Shown in pieces: positions 44,004 to 56,600 of a stretch of 64,000 bases of DNA (positions are counted from its first letter, which is position 1; the number at the start of each line of letters is the position of its first letter). Both the position numbers and the translations under genes were made by a program. A model generated the notes under the pieces. That model saw only the letters and a list, made by a program, of their open reading frames with translations, was not told where the DNA came from and searched no databases. Source of the DNA: Carex sylvatica (Eukaryota; Streptophyta; Magnoliopsida; Poales; Cyperaceae); NCBI GenBank assembly GCA_964058845.1, contig CAXKVR010000497.1:1-64000 (forward strand), written 5' to 3'.

Positions 44004-44602
44004 TTGAATTTCATTCGGTGAAAAATGAAATTGACACCAAAAATAAGTACGCTATTTGACGAGTATCCTCTGCGGTATCAGCTCGCGTGGAATATTCCCA
44101 GTCTAAGTCCAAATCACTTTGAAACATATTTGAAATATAGCGAGGGACCACTCTAAGATTCGTGCCAGAAGAAAATAGAGTACACAGTGAATTCGGATCC
44201 TCCCCGGTATCGGATAAGGAAATCTTTTAGAATTAGTAGATTCGGACCATTCTCTTAACTTTGCACAAATTCGGAGTGCGATGGCGGTCGGAAGAGCGAA
44301 TTAAGTCGTGAAGCGAGATAAATATTAAGATATTAGAGTAATTATGAGTGTATATAAGTATAATTCGAATAGTAGATCTAAGAATTTAGAGGGTGATTAA
44401 GAGCGATTAGAGTAATTTTGAGTAATTTAAAGGATTTTGTGAGAATAAAAGAGTAGATTTAGAAATAAGAGTTGTTTGACTCATTGTAAATACGTTTTTT
44501 ATCAATCGAATTGTTAGTAGGTATTTTAAGCCGCTAATTTTCAAAAAAATTTGTATGAATTTTAAAGAGGACCTCCTACAATCCAAGAGATCTCGGATTG
44601 AG
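44004..44602. other. Spacer with MITE-like fragments
   Basis: No gene. TATCCTCTGCGGTATC at about 44064 and CCTCCCCGGTATCGG at about 44198 resemble MITE ends seen at 35957 and 47037, but no complete element is delimited. Confidence 0.35.
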
Positions 44603-44607
44603 TTAAG

Positions 44608-46953
44608 TGTCACGCCCGGAGACAATTCGCCACGTATTTACACATAAGGCGTGTGCACATCACATACATTATCAATACTAAATACTTATGCAACATTTAA
44701 AAGTCAAACAAGTCTTCTAACTCCATAATTAATTTGAGTACATAACACACATTCAACATGAGATCAAGACAAACATGGCAAACAAACCGATAATTGTCAT
44801 GTCAGTCAATGTATCCACTTTTAAAGAGAGAATTAAAGTTTAACTAAAAAGAAAATGAAAGATACTCCAGCCATCTACTCGTTGACCTCCTCATCCGCAT
44901 CACTCCTATTCGTGCTCCATGTTGGCCTCATCATTTTCTGGAACCCACATAAAAATGAAACAGGTGAGAGATCGAGCAGTCTCTCAGTACGGGATTTAGT
45001 TCCAGTCCCGAAATTTGTCAAATTAACTTATTAACACAAACATGATATTAAAATTATATCCTTACATGAAATCTTACTAATGCATATTTAAAACACACAC
45101 AAGCACAAATACATTATTTTTTTTAGTTATCTTTCATGTTTTTAACTGCCTCACCAGGGGGACTCAAACCCCACTAGATCTTGACCGTGCCACTAGACGG
45201 AAACTCGAACCATCGCTAGATCTTCTTTGCCTCACCAGGGGGACTCGAACCACCCCAGCTATTGGCGTCTCACTAGGGGGACTCGAACCACCATTAGTTC
45301 AACTGTCTCACTCAACGGGGACTTGAACCACTGCAAGATATTGACCCGTGATGGGAAGTCCAACCAACGTCACGTTAACGAGGAGTCCAGTCAGACACTA
45401 GACTCAATGTATACATTCCAACATGCGTTCAACGCATATTGGCCCCTTTTCTTTAACTTATCCATTACATTCCATATTTGTTTCATTAGTCGCACACAAG
45501 TCATACTCAACACAACACACCCTATGAGTCCGTTGATCAAATTGAATAATCCTATCCTAGTATTCTAAACAAAGCCAAAGGGATTGTTCGATTCAACATG
45601 AATAATTCGATAAATAAATAAATGCAAACAAAACGGTAAGTAATAATTTGATAATGTCTCGTACCTGTTGTCGTGTGGTTGTTCACTCCTGCCTCTCCGT
45701 TACTTCTTATTTCAGAATTCAGATCTAGACCATGTAACACAGTTTCTAAATTAATATTTTATATCTATTTCTATTTATCTATTGTTAAACTGACTGTTGT
45801 TAAAACATCATTCAAATATCGTATAATATATAAACATAATATATTTATTACTTAAACAATCAACCATAGAATGTAATTTGTTTTTGTCCGAATACATTTC
45901 TTAAGATTTAAAATAAAATAAAATACTCTTGCTACTGGACGATCAAATGATTATAATAGATTTTGTCTCTTTGTAATAAAATTAATTTTAGAGCTATCGG
46001 TGTATAAAAAATCTAGGGTTATCGGTGAAAAATTACCCTTTAATAAACTAATAGATGCAAATCAAGAATCTAAGAATGATTGAGCCTATGAGAATTGAAT
46101 ATCATTTAGTAAATATTCCGATAATTCTTGACATCGAAATAATATACCATTCTAAGATATTCTAAGATATTTATAAGTATGATATAAAGATTATATAACT
46201 CTCAGAAATTTTTATGAAACAAATAAGTATAGTGTACATGTTATATAAATAAATAAGTATAATTTATATAACTCTCAGAAACTCTTTTTCAATTAAACAG
46301 TACAATATAAAGATTATATAAATATAATAAAATAGAGAAATCTTATCATCAAATCGGTGAGCATATATAAGAATTTGTCTAATCAATTTAGCAGTAATTG
46401 AACACTAAAAATAATTTCGAATCAAAGAAAATTATCAAAGTATAGATATCTAACTTTTTGTTTCTTTCTTAATCTTTTGTGAAAATTAGAGGACACAGAG
46501 AGTATGGGATGCAAGTAGTTAATTTATAAAGGAAACAGTTTCTTAGAGGAATATGCGCCAAGGGTGGTTATTTTTATTTTTGTAGAGATGTCATGCTATA
46601 TTTTGAGAACCAACTTAATGCTTGTTGGGCTGCCGAAAGCATTTATATTATTTTTGGGCTTTGATTATGCGAATAATCACAATTGGAAATTATATGATAT
46701 TTTAATTCCTGTTGACTTTCGACTACACAAATGCTATTAAGGTGGCCTAGTTTGTATGCATAAATTAAGCTATATGATTAAGAAAGGAAGAAAGATATCT
46801 AAATTATTATAATCATATCTTAATATTAAATATTTTTATTTAATGTGGCGTTACATCCTTTCTCTCTTTAAAAGAATTTTGTCTTCCAAATTCAAACACT
46901 AAATTGTAGTTGCCTTTATACATTACAATATAACTAATTTATGAAGTGTTACA
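44608..46953 (-). mobile_element. 2.3-kb solo LTR with tandem B-box-like repeats
   Basis: Starts TGTCACGCCCGG and ends AGTGTTACA, flanked by a perfect 5-bp TSD TTAAG at 44603-44607 and 46954-46958. No internal domain, second LTR or primer site, so a solo LTR. The - orientation is inferred from TGTAACACT...GGGCGTGACA. Its layout (terminal TGTCACxxCC, a GAGA/TCTCAGT block and a short tandem array) parallels the LTR at 21051-23830, suggesting related families. Confidence 0.84.
45148..45329 (-). repeat. Five tandem ~40-bp units with pol III B-box-like core
   Basis: On the - strand the units read GGTTCGAGTCCCCCTGGTGAG with variants, at 45148-45170, 45189-45211, 45229-45251, 45267-45289 and 45305-45329 (spacing 38-41 bp). 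The core GGTTCGAGTCC fits the B-box consensus, but no complete tRNA can be folded around it. Confidence 0.78.
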
Positions 46954-46958
46954 TTAAG

Positions 46959-47251
46959 TCTGTCTAAAAGTTAATCTGAACCGTAAATTTGTGAGCCCAT
47001 TAGAAGATACTTGTCCCTGCACGGTCCAGGAAAAAGTATTCTCCCAGATACTTTAAAAGATTCTCCTCACTTTACGGTTTGAGATTAACTACCATCTGCT
47101 TTGAAATTTGGGCTAGAATAAGACAATATTATTGGGCTTTGAAATTTGTGTCAAGTTAAAAATAACGGTCCAAATTCACTAATTGTAAAAGATTCCTATT
47201 ACGGTACCGGGAGGATCTGAATTCCACAGTCCAGTACCAGGTATGTTGGTG
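46959..47251. repeat. Probable MITE at about 47037-47219
   Basis: Imperfect inverted words ATTCTCCCAGATACTTT/GGTACCGGGAGGATC and AAAGATTC/GATTCCTATT delimit a short element containing GGGCTTTGAAATTTGTG. No TSD resolved. Confidence 0.4.
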
Positions 47252-47260
47252 CAAAAACTT

Positions 47261-47679
47261 GAGCAAAACTAGAGTGTGATGTGCCCACCAAAAAAATTTG
47301 GTGAGCACAACTCCAAAAGTACATTAAATCGACTTTAAACGACGAATTCAAATCGTTGAAATCTACGTACTTCATAAGTGATGCATATTAATACAAAATT
47401 TTGAAAGTTTTGAATTCATTTGCTACAAGATCAAGCGGTCAAAAAAATAATGAAAAATAAATATATAAAGCAACTTATAAATAAAATGTTCATTTCTTTG
47501 ACCGCTTGATCTTGTAGCAAATGAATTCGAAACTTTCAAAATTTTGCATGGACATGTATCACTCATAAAGTACGTGGATTTCAACTGTTTGAATTCGTTG
47601 TTTGAAATTGATTCGATATACTTTTGGAGCTGTGTTCACTAAACTTTTTTGGTGAGCACATCACACTCTAGCTTTGCTC
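47261..47679. mobile_element. 419-bp Mutator-type foldback MITE
   Basis: Left end GAGCAAAACTAGAGTGTGAT, right end the complement of GAGCAAAGCTAGAGTGTGAT; the arms pair over most of the element. Perfect 9-bp TSD CAAAAACTT at 47252-47260 and 47680-47688. Shares internal words with 26405-26811. Confidence 0.88.
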
Positions 47680-47688
47680 CAAAAACTT

Positions 47689-49067
47689 TGTGCATCGGGT
47701 ATGATTGCTCAATAAATCTTGATTCCGTTAGATGAAAGGGAGAACTCCATTGGTTTTTAAAATGGAGATGAGATGAATTTTTGCTTGTTTGATTGAACCA
47801 CTGTTGCTTAATTATATTTCTTTTGCCTCCATCCTCCGAGAAGAAGGTATCCATACAATTTCCAAAAAAAGAAGATAATAATAATAATAATGATAAATAA
47901 AGATAGCCACACAAATTGAAAGGTGGATAAAGGTTTTAATCCTCGAACTAATATATATAGGTGGCTGTTGTGTGGCATTGGTTGATAGTTTTTCTTTGTT
48001 ATGGTTATGTACTTGTGTGTTCCTTTTTCTATCAATTTCTATTTGTTAATCAGTTGAATTTATTTTGATTATGACAGATGATTTTTGCCAAATTTTTTAT
48101 TAATATTTAATTTTTTTTCCAAATTTTCAAATCTACACCATGTTTAAAATTTTTTTGGAATTTGTCCAAACTGCAATATTATTTCTCGGATTCAGACCCT
48201 GGATCTGCGAATTAATCTCCCGGATCCAGAGCTGCCTTTCTGAGAAATTATTTTGCGGTTCTGTATATCCGGTGAATTATTATGCAGTTTTGGAGTTCTT
48301 TTTTTTCAATTATTTAAAATTTTAAAAACTTAGAGTGACTTAACACCTCCCAGCATCTACTATGATCCGTCCCTACTAATATGTAGTACTTTGAGTACGT
48401 AGTTAGAGCTAGTTTATAATAATTTTGAGAATCATAAATTAGACTAAATTTTTTTTAACTAATGTCATATATAAAGGCTTAGTAGTTGTTTATGTACACT
48501 TTCTTTTTTGAAATTCTATGCAGTAGCTGCCAGGATCATTGCAATTGCAATGTGAATTAAAACACCTCACATACAGCGTACAGAAAAATTTAAATACAAT
48601 AATAAATCAAAACAAAATAAAAAGCAACACAGTAACTACACTCTAGTGAAAGAGATGCATATATACCTAACAGTAAATGCACCACAGTTTGAACTCACAC
48701 AATTCTCTCTACCAGTAGATCTGCGGGTAGCGAGTTTCCTTTAAAAACCTGTCAATTCTCTCTACCAGTAGATCTTTTTAGTAATGAATGGATCTTGATG
48801 TTGATTTACTTAATGTTATCTTAGCTAAATCTGTCAATTAAGTTAATTATTTTTTTGGACAAGTTCTGTTCATGGGCAAAATTTTGTTGAAATGGTTATC
48901 TTCTTTGGAAGTAACGAAGACGTTCACTGTTTCTTCCTTGAGCACTTACTTTTTCTCTCTTTTTTTTTTTTCTTTTTTTTTGAAATGCTTCTCCTGCTCT
49001 GAAATAATACTATTTCTCATGCTTGCACATGGTTTCGAGTATTTCTTTCTTTTTGTTCAAATTGTAG
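47689..49067. other. AT-rich spacer
   Basis: No gene. It has a duplicated CAATTCTCTCTACCAGTAGATCT word near 48700-48775 and pyrimidine runs near 48960. No transposon termini were recognised. Confidence 0.35.
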
Positions 49068-49076
49068 GAGCCTTCT

Positions 49077-50120
49077 CCGAAATTTTTATTAATACCCAAA
49101 AAAATTATAAAATTACAAAATCTATCCAACTTTTCGTAAGAATTCGAAATCTGCCCCTTTCAGTGACTAAATAACCGGAGCAAACCCCTCTTTCCAGTTA
49201 TTTAGTCACCGGATCCATAAATTGGTCCGGTGACTAAATAACCGGTTTTGTATTTTTCTCTTTTTACAAAACAGAATTTTTTTGATTTATTTATTTTTGT
49301 ATTGAAATATTAGAAATGTTTAATATATTTCATTAAAAATATATAGAATATAGTATAATTTGATTTATTAGAAAGACTGCGACAAATAACTTAGATCAAC
49401 ATTTTTTAGACCGGATTTTTCACGGCTGTAAGAAAACTTAATATATTTCTTTATGTGTTATTGGAAAAAAAAATGCTTTGAATGTGAGTTATTGATTGTG
49501 GTTCAAAAGTCACTTCTAGGTAATATAAAAAATATTGTGATCCTTCTAGTAAATTTAATTTCTAAAAAGTTGTATCTATTTTGAAAACCCTTTTTGAATA
49601 ACAATCATTAAATAACTTAAAGTTTTTTTTTTCAAAAATAGATACAACTTTTTAGAAATTAAATGTACTAAAAAGATGACAATATTTTCCGTATTTACCT
49701 AGAAGTGAATTTTGAAACGGGATCAATAACTCAGAATCCACATATTTTTTTTTTTCCAATAATACATAAAGAAATATATTAATTTTTCGCAAAAAATTCA
49801 GCCTGAAAAATGTTGATCCATATTATTTATCGCAGTCTTTCTAATAAATCAAATTATATTGTACTCCATCTATTTTTAAAGAAATATATTCAATATTTCT
49901 AATATTTCAATACAAAAAAATAAATTAATTAAAAAAAATTCTGTTTTGTAAAAAAAAAAAAAAACAGTTATTTAGTCACCGGACCAATTTCTGGATGCGG
50001 TGACTAAATAACTAGAAAGAGGAGCTTTGTCCGGTTAAAGGGGCAGATTTCGAATTTCTCTGAAAAGTTGGGTAGAATTTGTAATTTTATAATTTTTTTG
50101 GGTATTAATAAAAATTTCGG
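49077..50120. mobile_element. 1044-bp Mutator-type foldback element, copy 2
   Basis: Starts CCGAAATTTTTATTAATACC and ends with its complement; perfect 9-bp TSD GAGCCTTCT at 49068-49076 and 50121-50129. Contains CCGGTGACTAAATAACCGG (49227-49245) and its inverted counterpart near 49970-50010. Non-coding. Confidence 0.9.
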
Positions 50121-50129
50121 GAGCCTTCT

Positions 50130-50687
50130 TCTACCCACATTATAAGAGTGTTCAAACTCCTTCGTTATATACTCTTCTTTCTTTTCTCTGTTAAGAATGC
50201 ATTTTTTGTTCTTTTCGTGATCTGATTTTTCTCTTGATCATTTTTTATATCTAATAAACAATAAAGGTTGTTTTGACGCTAGAATAAGTCTTTTCATGAA
50301 AATCAATTGATTTTTCGTTTCTCGTCTGTTTTATATTTGAATCAGATACTTTACAAATCAACGATTCAATATACCAGTTCATTATTTAGCTAAAACATAT
50401 GTGCTTCTAAGCCTAAACAGAGATACTAATAACAATAGGTAACAATAATGATCAACATTGCCATGATATTGCTGGCAATTTAATATACATCCATCATACT
50501 TATGATGAAAGTTTTACATTATTGGTACTGGCCTAATACAATCTAGAAGCAAATTAATATATTTACTCCAAATAATAGAAATAATTGCTCAATTCAGCGT
50601 AATTAATTCTTGCTTTATCATCTTGGTAATGCCCAATGATTGTATAATCATAATATTGAAGGTATATTATAATATCTCATCATGTAC
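50130..50687. other. Downstream flank of the second LACS gene
   Basis: AT-rich; it probably contains that gene's 3' UTR near its right end. Nothing else is supported. Confidence 0.3.
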
Positions 50688-53600
50688 TTATTTTTTACTT
50701 TGGTATAGCCCGTCAATGACACCCTGAAAAAAAAAATGCATGTATTATTCTATGTTAAGAAATCCCTGTGGATGATTTAATGATGCCACCAAATCAGTAA
50801 AATTGTACAGATTTAGTTTTTTTTCTTGATGGAGATATATAACTAATTTGATATTTCATCTTTTCTTACCTAAGATGTTTTGTGCAATATACATTTATTT
50901 ATCTAAGCACCAATTTGTTTTGTTTTATACATTATTGTTTACCTGATAATATTTCAGAAGTGGAGCCCGTTTCTTTTTGTATGTTGGTGTAAGAAGATCA
51001 CGCTCCACATCAAATGGTACCGCTTCAAGATGTACCGCTCTCACAACCTCAAATCCTTTTAGCTGCCAGACAACATCAAAATAAAAAAAAATAAAAAAAA
51101 AAGTAAAACCAAATGAAAGGTTAAACTAAGATAATTTTTTAACATTGATATTTCAGAGTTCAGTTGATAAATTTCTTATATTGGTCATCATATATACCAG
51201 ATGATACAGAATTAAGGCTTTGGAAATACCTTCTTTTCTTTGGCAAATCTACTTATTTCACCCAGCATATACTCTTTTACTTTCTGATCTTCACAAAGAG
51301 CCTCAAAATCGCCACTAATTCCATTCGAGGATGCCCAATTTTCTATGACTTTTCTGTTTGGATTGATCACCGCAACAAGGAAAGACTCGAAGCTATTTCC
51401 ATAAACCCAAATCTTCAAAAAGAAGACAAAAAAGAGGAACATCAAGAAATGAGGTTAGTTTCCTAAAAATCAGAAAGAAAAACATGATATTGTTTACCTT
51501 TGTATCATAGAAATATTTAAAATGACATCCGATTTTTAGTGAGATTTTATCCTAAATTTTAACTGTCAGATGTAAAGGAAGTTCTTTTTAGTAATTGTAG
51601 AATACTTTCCTGATCTTAGGGAGATAAATGCAAATGGGAAGACATACAGAATCGATACAAGGAAGGTGGCTGTAAATGTTCTCCAAATGCTCGACCGCAA
51701 CATACTCTCCTTGCGACAATTTGAATATGTTTTTCTTTCTGTCGATGATTTTCAGAGCCCCGTCAGCTTGCCATTCACCAATATCTCCTGAAAAATAACA
51801 AAATATGCTGATAAGTCAGACCTGGACAAAACATGCACCAACTAGCTTGTAGAAATTAGCTAAGGTAAAAGCTGAGTCCTCTGATCTATGAAACATGGTC
51901 CATTTGGTTTTGTCAGCCCCACCACAGCCAAATTCTGAATTGAAAGAAGTGTTTTTGTTAAACGGGTAATTTTTACCAGTGTAAAACCACCCGTCAATGA
52001 GAACCTCCTTCGTGAGGTCTTCCCGCTTGTAGTAACCCGAGAAGACAGTTTCACCACGGATGCAGATCTCCCCACGAGGAGGATAGCCGAAGGCGTCATA
52101 GCCCATCTCGGGCACTGACTCGAACCGCACATCGATAATTGGCAGCGGTGGCCCCACTGTCCCAAGCATTGATATCTCATTTGGCAGGCCCACTATTGTT
52201 GGTCCACATGTCTCTGTTAAACCTTTATTTAGAAAGAGGAAAGATAAGTGAGAAATTAACCATTCAATTGATTAAACTGTGTTTCGGCCATGGTTGGTTA
52301 CAGCTTTACAGGGGCAGTGCTAGACTTTCAAACAATGGAGGTCAATCATACAAAATTTCCATACTAGATATGGAGGTCAAATTTTACAGTGCCCATAACA
52401 GTTTTCTGTAAACTATATAAAAAATCATATATAGACACATTTTTTTTTTAATTAATGAGATCAATTGATCCCATTCATGCATAGTGAATCCGTCCCTGGT
52501 TGGTTACTATTAGCAGTCAATATGAAATTAAGAATCCAACTACCCATTTCTTTTTCTGATTGGATCATAAGTGTAGATAAATTTAAACAAAGATAAAACT
52601 AGAAAAAACTCGAGAGGGTTAAAAGGTGGTCAAACACTCAAACTGGAATTTATACCATACTGGTACTAGACTTTAGCAGTAATCTGGTATAGTGGTATGT
52701 AGCATAGTACCATAGCCTTGAAGAACATGGGCACATGACACAATGCGCAAGAACTCTTCTATGTGCTTAGCAAGTGGGGCCCCTCCTGACCAAATCACTT
52801 TAACTCTCCCGCCCAACATCTTTTTAACCTGAAACGAGAAAAAAAAATATATGAAATTAGAAAATATCAAAGTGATGACTGTGGACTTTGGTAAATTGAT
52901 AGGAAAAATTTGTAGTTTATTAAAGTTACCGAAGAAAAGACAAGCTTGTCAAATACAAACCCTGCTTCCTCTTGCTTTCTTCCCCAAAATATATTTCCTT
53001 TCTTGCTGTAAAAATAAGGGAAAGAAAGAATTAAATTACTACAAAAGCTGAAAAAGGAATTAAATTGAAGTCGACTATTAAAAAGCAGACGAATACTCAC
53101 AAGTTATAGCCAATATTAAACAAAGCCTTTGTCAGAAAACCAGCAGCATTAATCTTCGCTTGTAAGCCTGCATGCAAGAAAGCATAAAAGAAGTGCATAA
53201 ATATTTATATTTGTATTCGCAGGATATATAGAATAGTGATTTAATCATGTAGCTATTTACAATACAAGGACAGAGGAGTTGTAAATAATTTCTCTCTTTT
53301 GATAAATATAAATGTTGACTAGGTGGATACAATGGATCACTCAATGGCTGTATAGTTCTCAATCTTGTCTAACTATAAATGGAGAACTTACTGAATATTT
53401 TTATTGCAAAAGGGGAGTTCGACAAGGTGACCCTTGTCTCTATTTTTATATATTTTAGCTGCAGATACACTTAGTAGGATATTTACTAAAGGTAGACAAG
53501 CACATGTAATTAAAGGTTTAGGTCCACCGTGTTTAGATAATCTACCAATCACTAATTGCCACTATGTTGACGACACTATTATCTTCCTTGAAGCTCAGGA

Positions 53601-56600
53601 AGAGAATGTAAAAGCAGCATGGTGGGCCATGCTAGCTTTTGAGACTATTTCTGAGATTAGAATGAATTACGATAAAACTGAATTGTATTCGTTAAATGTA
53701 GATGACACACAACCTCTTCAACATCTATTTAGATGTCAAGAAGGAAATTTCCATATTAAATATTTAGGACTGTTCTTACACTATAAAAAATTGCAAGTAG
53801 TTGATTGGTCTTTTCTGGTAAATAAGGTAGAAAATAGGTTGCAACAATGGCAAGGAAGCTTGCTATCCATAGGAGGTCGTTTAACCTTAATAAACTATGT
53901 CCTTACAGCTGTACCTTTATATGAGATAAAGATTTTAACAGAGAAGTTTTGGCTTCATGCAGCTCCCAGACTATAGAATCATAACAGTGGTGCATATCGG
54001 TTGTGCGCTGCATGAAGCCAAAACTACTCTGTTAAAATATTTACCCCTTTATATGCACTCTCAGTCTATAGGATTCCTCTTATGGTAATCAAACAAATAG
54101 ATAAGATTAGAAGGCGCTTCTTATGGCAAGGTAATTCTAAAAAGAAAAATTATATTCTCATAGACTAGTACACCTCAAATTTAGCTAAACAGGTTGGTGG
54201 TTTAGGAATTCTCGATCTAAGACAAATGAACATATTCCTTCTACTCAAATGGTGGTGGAAATTGAAAAATTCTGAATACAATGGTCTTTGAAAAACCCTT
54301 CTAATACATAAATATGTGACCAATCACCATCCATTAAATTCTGTCTTTTGGGCTGCCATGTTGAAAGTTAATCATATAGGGAAAATGGAGGTATCTTATG
54401 AACCAGGGGTAAATTCACAAATTAGGTTCTGGGTTGACCAATGGTATCAAAACTGTACACTAGCTACTAGGTACTATACTTTGTTTACTCAATGTACAAA
54501 CTCAAACATACTCTTAGGTGATGTGATACATTCTCAAGGGCGATTAGTGAAATTTAGAAATTCATTAGTAGGAATAGATTTTCAAGAATGGACAAAATTA
54601 CTACATCTAATCAGCTCCCACTTCATTCACTTACTCACATGACAAAATTGAGTAAAAATGAGAAGCCTCAGGGAAGTTTTCAACTCATTCGATTTATAAA
54701 ATTCTTAACTTTGGTGGGTATCAACCAAAACATTCAATAATATGGTGGAACTTGCCGGTACCACAAAAAATTAGAGTATTCATGTGGTTAGTTTCGCATA
54801 ATACCATCTTAACCAAAGACAATTTAGCCATTAAAGGGTGGGTTAGAGACCTCAAATGTCAGTTTTGTTTGCACCATGAATTGATTGACCATCTCTTTAT
54901 CACTTGTACATTAGCTTAAGAAATTTGGTTTTGGTTAGAAAAAAGTCAATTTATAATGCAATCATGGACAACTTGGGATAATATACTTGAATTTGCTTAT
55001 TCTCTCGATGTCATAGATAGAACATGATTCTTAATTATCCTTAGTGCAGTTAGTTGGAGTTTGTGGAAACATAGGAATAAGATTTGTTTCAATGCTTGTG
55101 CTATTAAAAGTGCTAGGAATATGATTTTACTAATTAAATCTCTTTGTTTTTATTGGGCAGGAAATATGAGCAAGAAAGTCAAGAAGGCTGTTGGAGAGTA
55201 GCTACCGGTCATAGAAGATACAATTTCCTTGAACTAGTACATGCCAATGGAGCTAGTGCCTTTCCACTCGGATGTAGAGGTCTCTAGACAGCAAGAAGCT
55301 GCTGCTGCAGATGTGTTATCTTAGTGGAAGATGAAGATGCTTCACCAATTTTGTCATATAGTTATACTTATCCTTAGCCCAATACTTTGTGGCTTAATTT
55401 TAGCAAATTTAGCATATTTTTGGTGTCTTGCTAATAGCAAAATTTGGCAGTTATATTGTTTTTTACTAAATTTTTGGTTTGTAAGGAGGAATAATGAACT
55501 CCAGCCTAATTGATAGATAAGAACTGGACTTTGTATTTATGATATTTCAGAAATGAAATAGGCTTTTTTGCCTTTTTTTTAAAAATAAAAAAATAAAAAT
55601 GTTGACAATAAATTATCATGAACCTTAAAAGAATCATATTCATATTTTTTTAAATTTTTTTTACAGAGAAACTTGATTGCACCTGCATAGATACGTTCCA
55701 AAACACGAGGTACCGCACAGAAAAATGTAGGTTTTAGCATGCCCATGTCATCAATTAGTCCTTTCACATCCTGTAATGCAAAGCCATTATCTAATTAAGT
55801 TGCTATATATTTAGATTAAATTTGGAATTGTTAGTAATAGACTGATTAAATACTGTGCACCTATTAACATGTAAAAAATCATATTATGAATTAACAGCAT
55901 GATGTACCGAGAGAGTTCATAGATACATAAAACTTTTCTCTCAATATGACAATTTGCCTGTGCAAAGAGTCTCATGCTGGGTACTGTTATAATTCTGAAA
56001 ACTGAGATGTGGGCATTTTTCACAAAAAACATACCCCTCGCCAGAAGCCAATAGATGCGCCGTTAAAAATGAATAGCTCTTCAAGCGCCCGATCAAGCAT
56101 ATGTGCAAGTGGCAGATACGACATGTACACATCAGTGTCATCAATCTGCGTACCAATTGAAGAAATTCAAAACTCCTCTTTAGGATTTCATGAATATAGA
56201 ACACCTTCTGGTTTTATTTTTGTGAATGTTAATACTCAATAAATAAGAAATAATAAAGACCAATAGTCTAGTACTAACTGGGAAGTATGAACATTCAAGC
56301 ATCCGCATCATACCAGCCATCATAGAAAGAATGCCATGGTTAGAAATCATGACCCCTTTGGGTTCCCCGGTCGAACCACTAGTGTACATAATGGTGCATA
56401 TTTCTTTTTTCTCCTTTACAGGGAGGTCATAATGTTTATCCTGACCCTACAGATTAGAATTCGACAAATACATTAGTAGCAAGATTGAGCGCAAATTTCA
56501 CATATATGAACAATTTGGGGGGAGAAATGGCGATAATTTATAATCTACCTTGGATGGTTATAAGGTAATATTTTGGTTTAGTATCATAGGTACAAAAAAA

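Noticed and set aside
45148..45329. Tandem tRNA genes
   Set aside because: Only the B-box/T-arm-like core is present; no acceptor stem, D arm or anticodon arm can be built.
44608..46855. Right LTR boundary at GCGTTACA (46855)
   Set aside because: The flanking TCCTT does not match TTAAG on the left; the later GTGTTACA at 46953 is followed by a perfect TTAAG.
53434..53976. Reverse transcriptase frame as a host gene
   Set aside because: It lies inside a TSD-flanked LINE with a frameshift, stops and a nested MITE.
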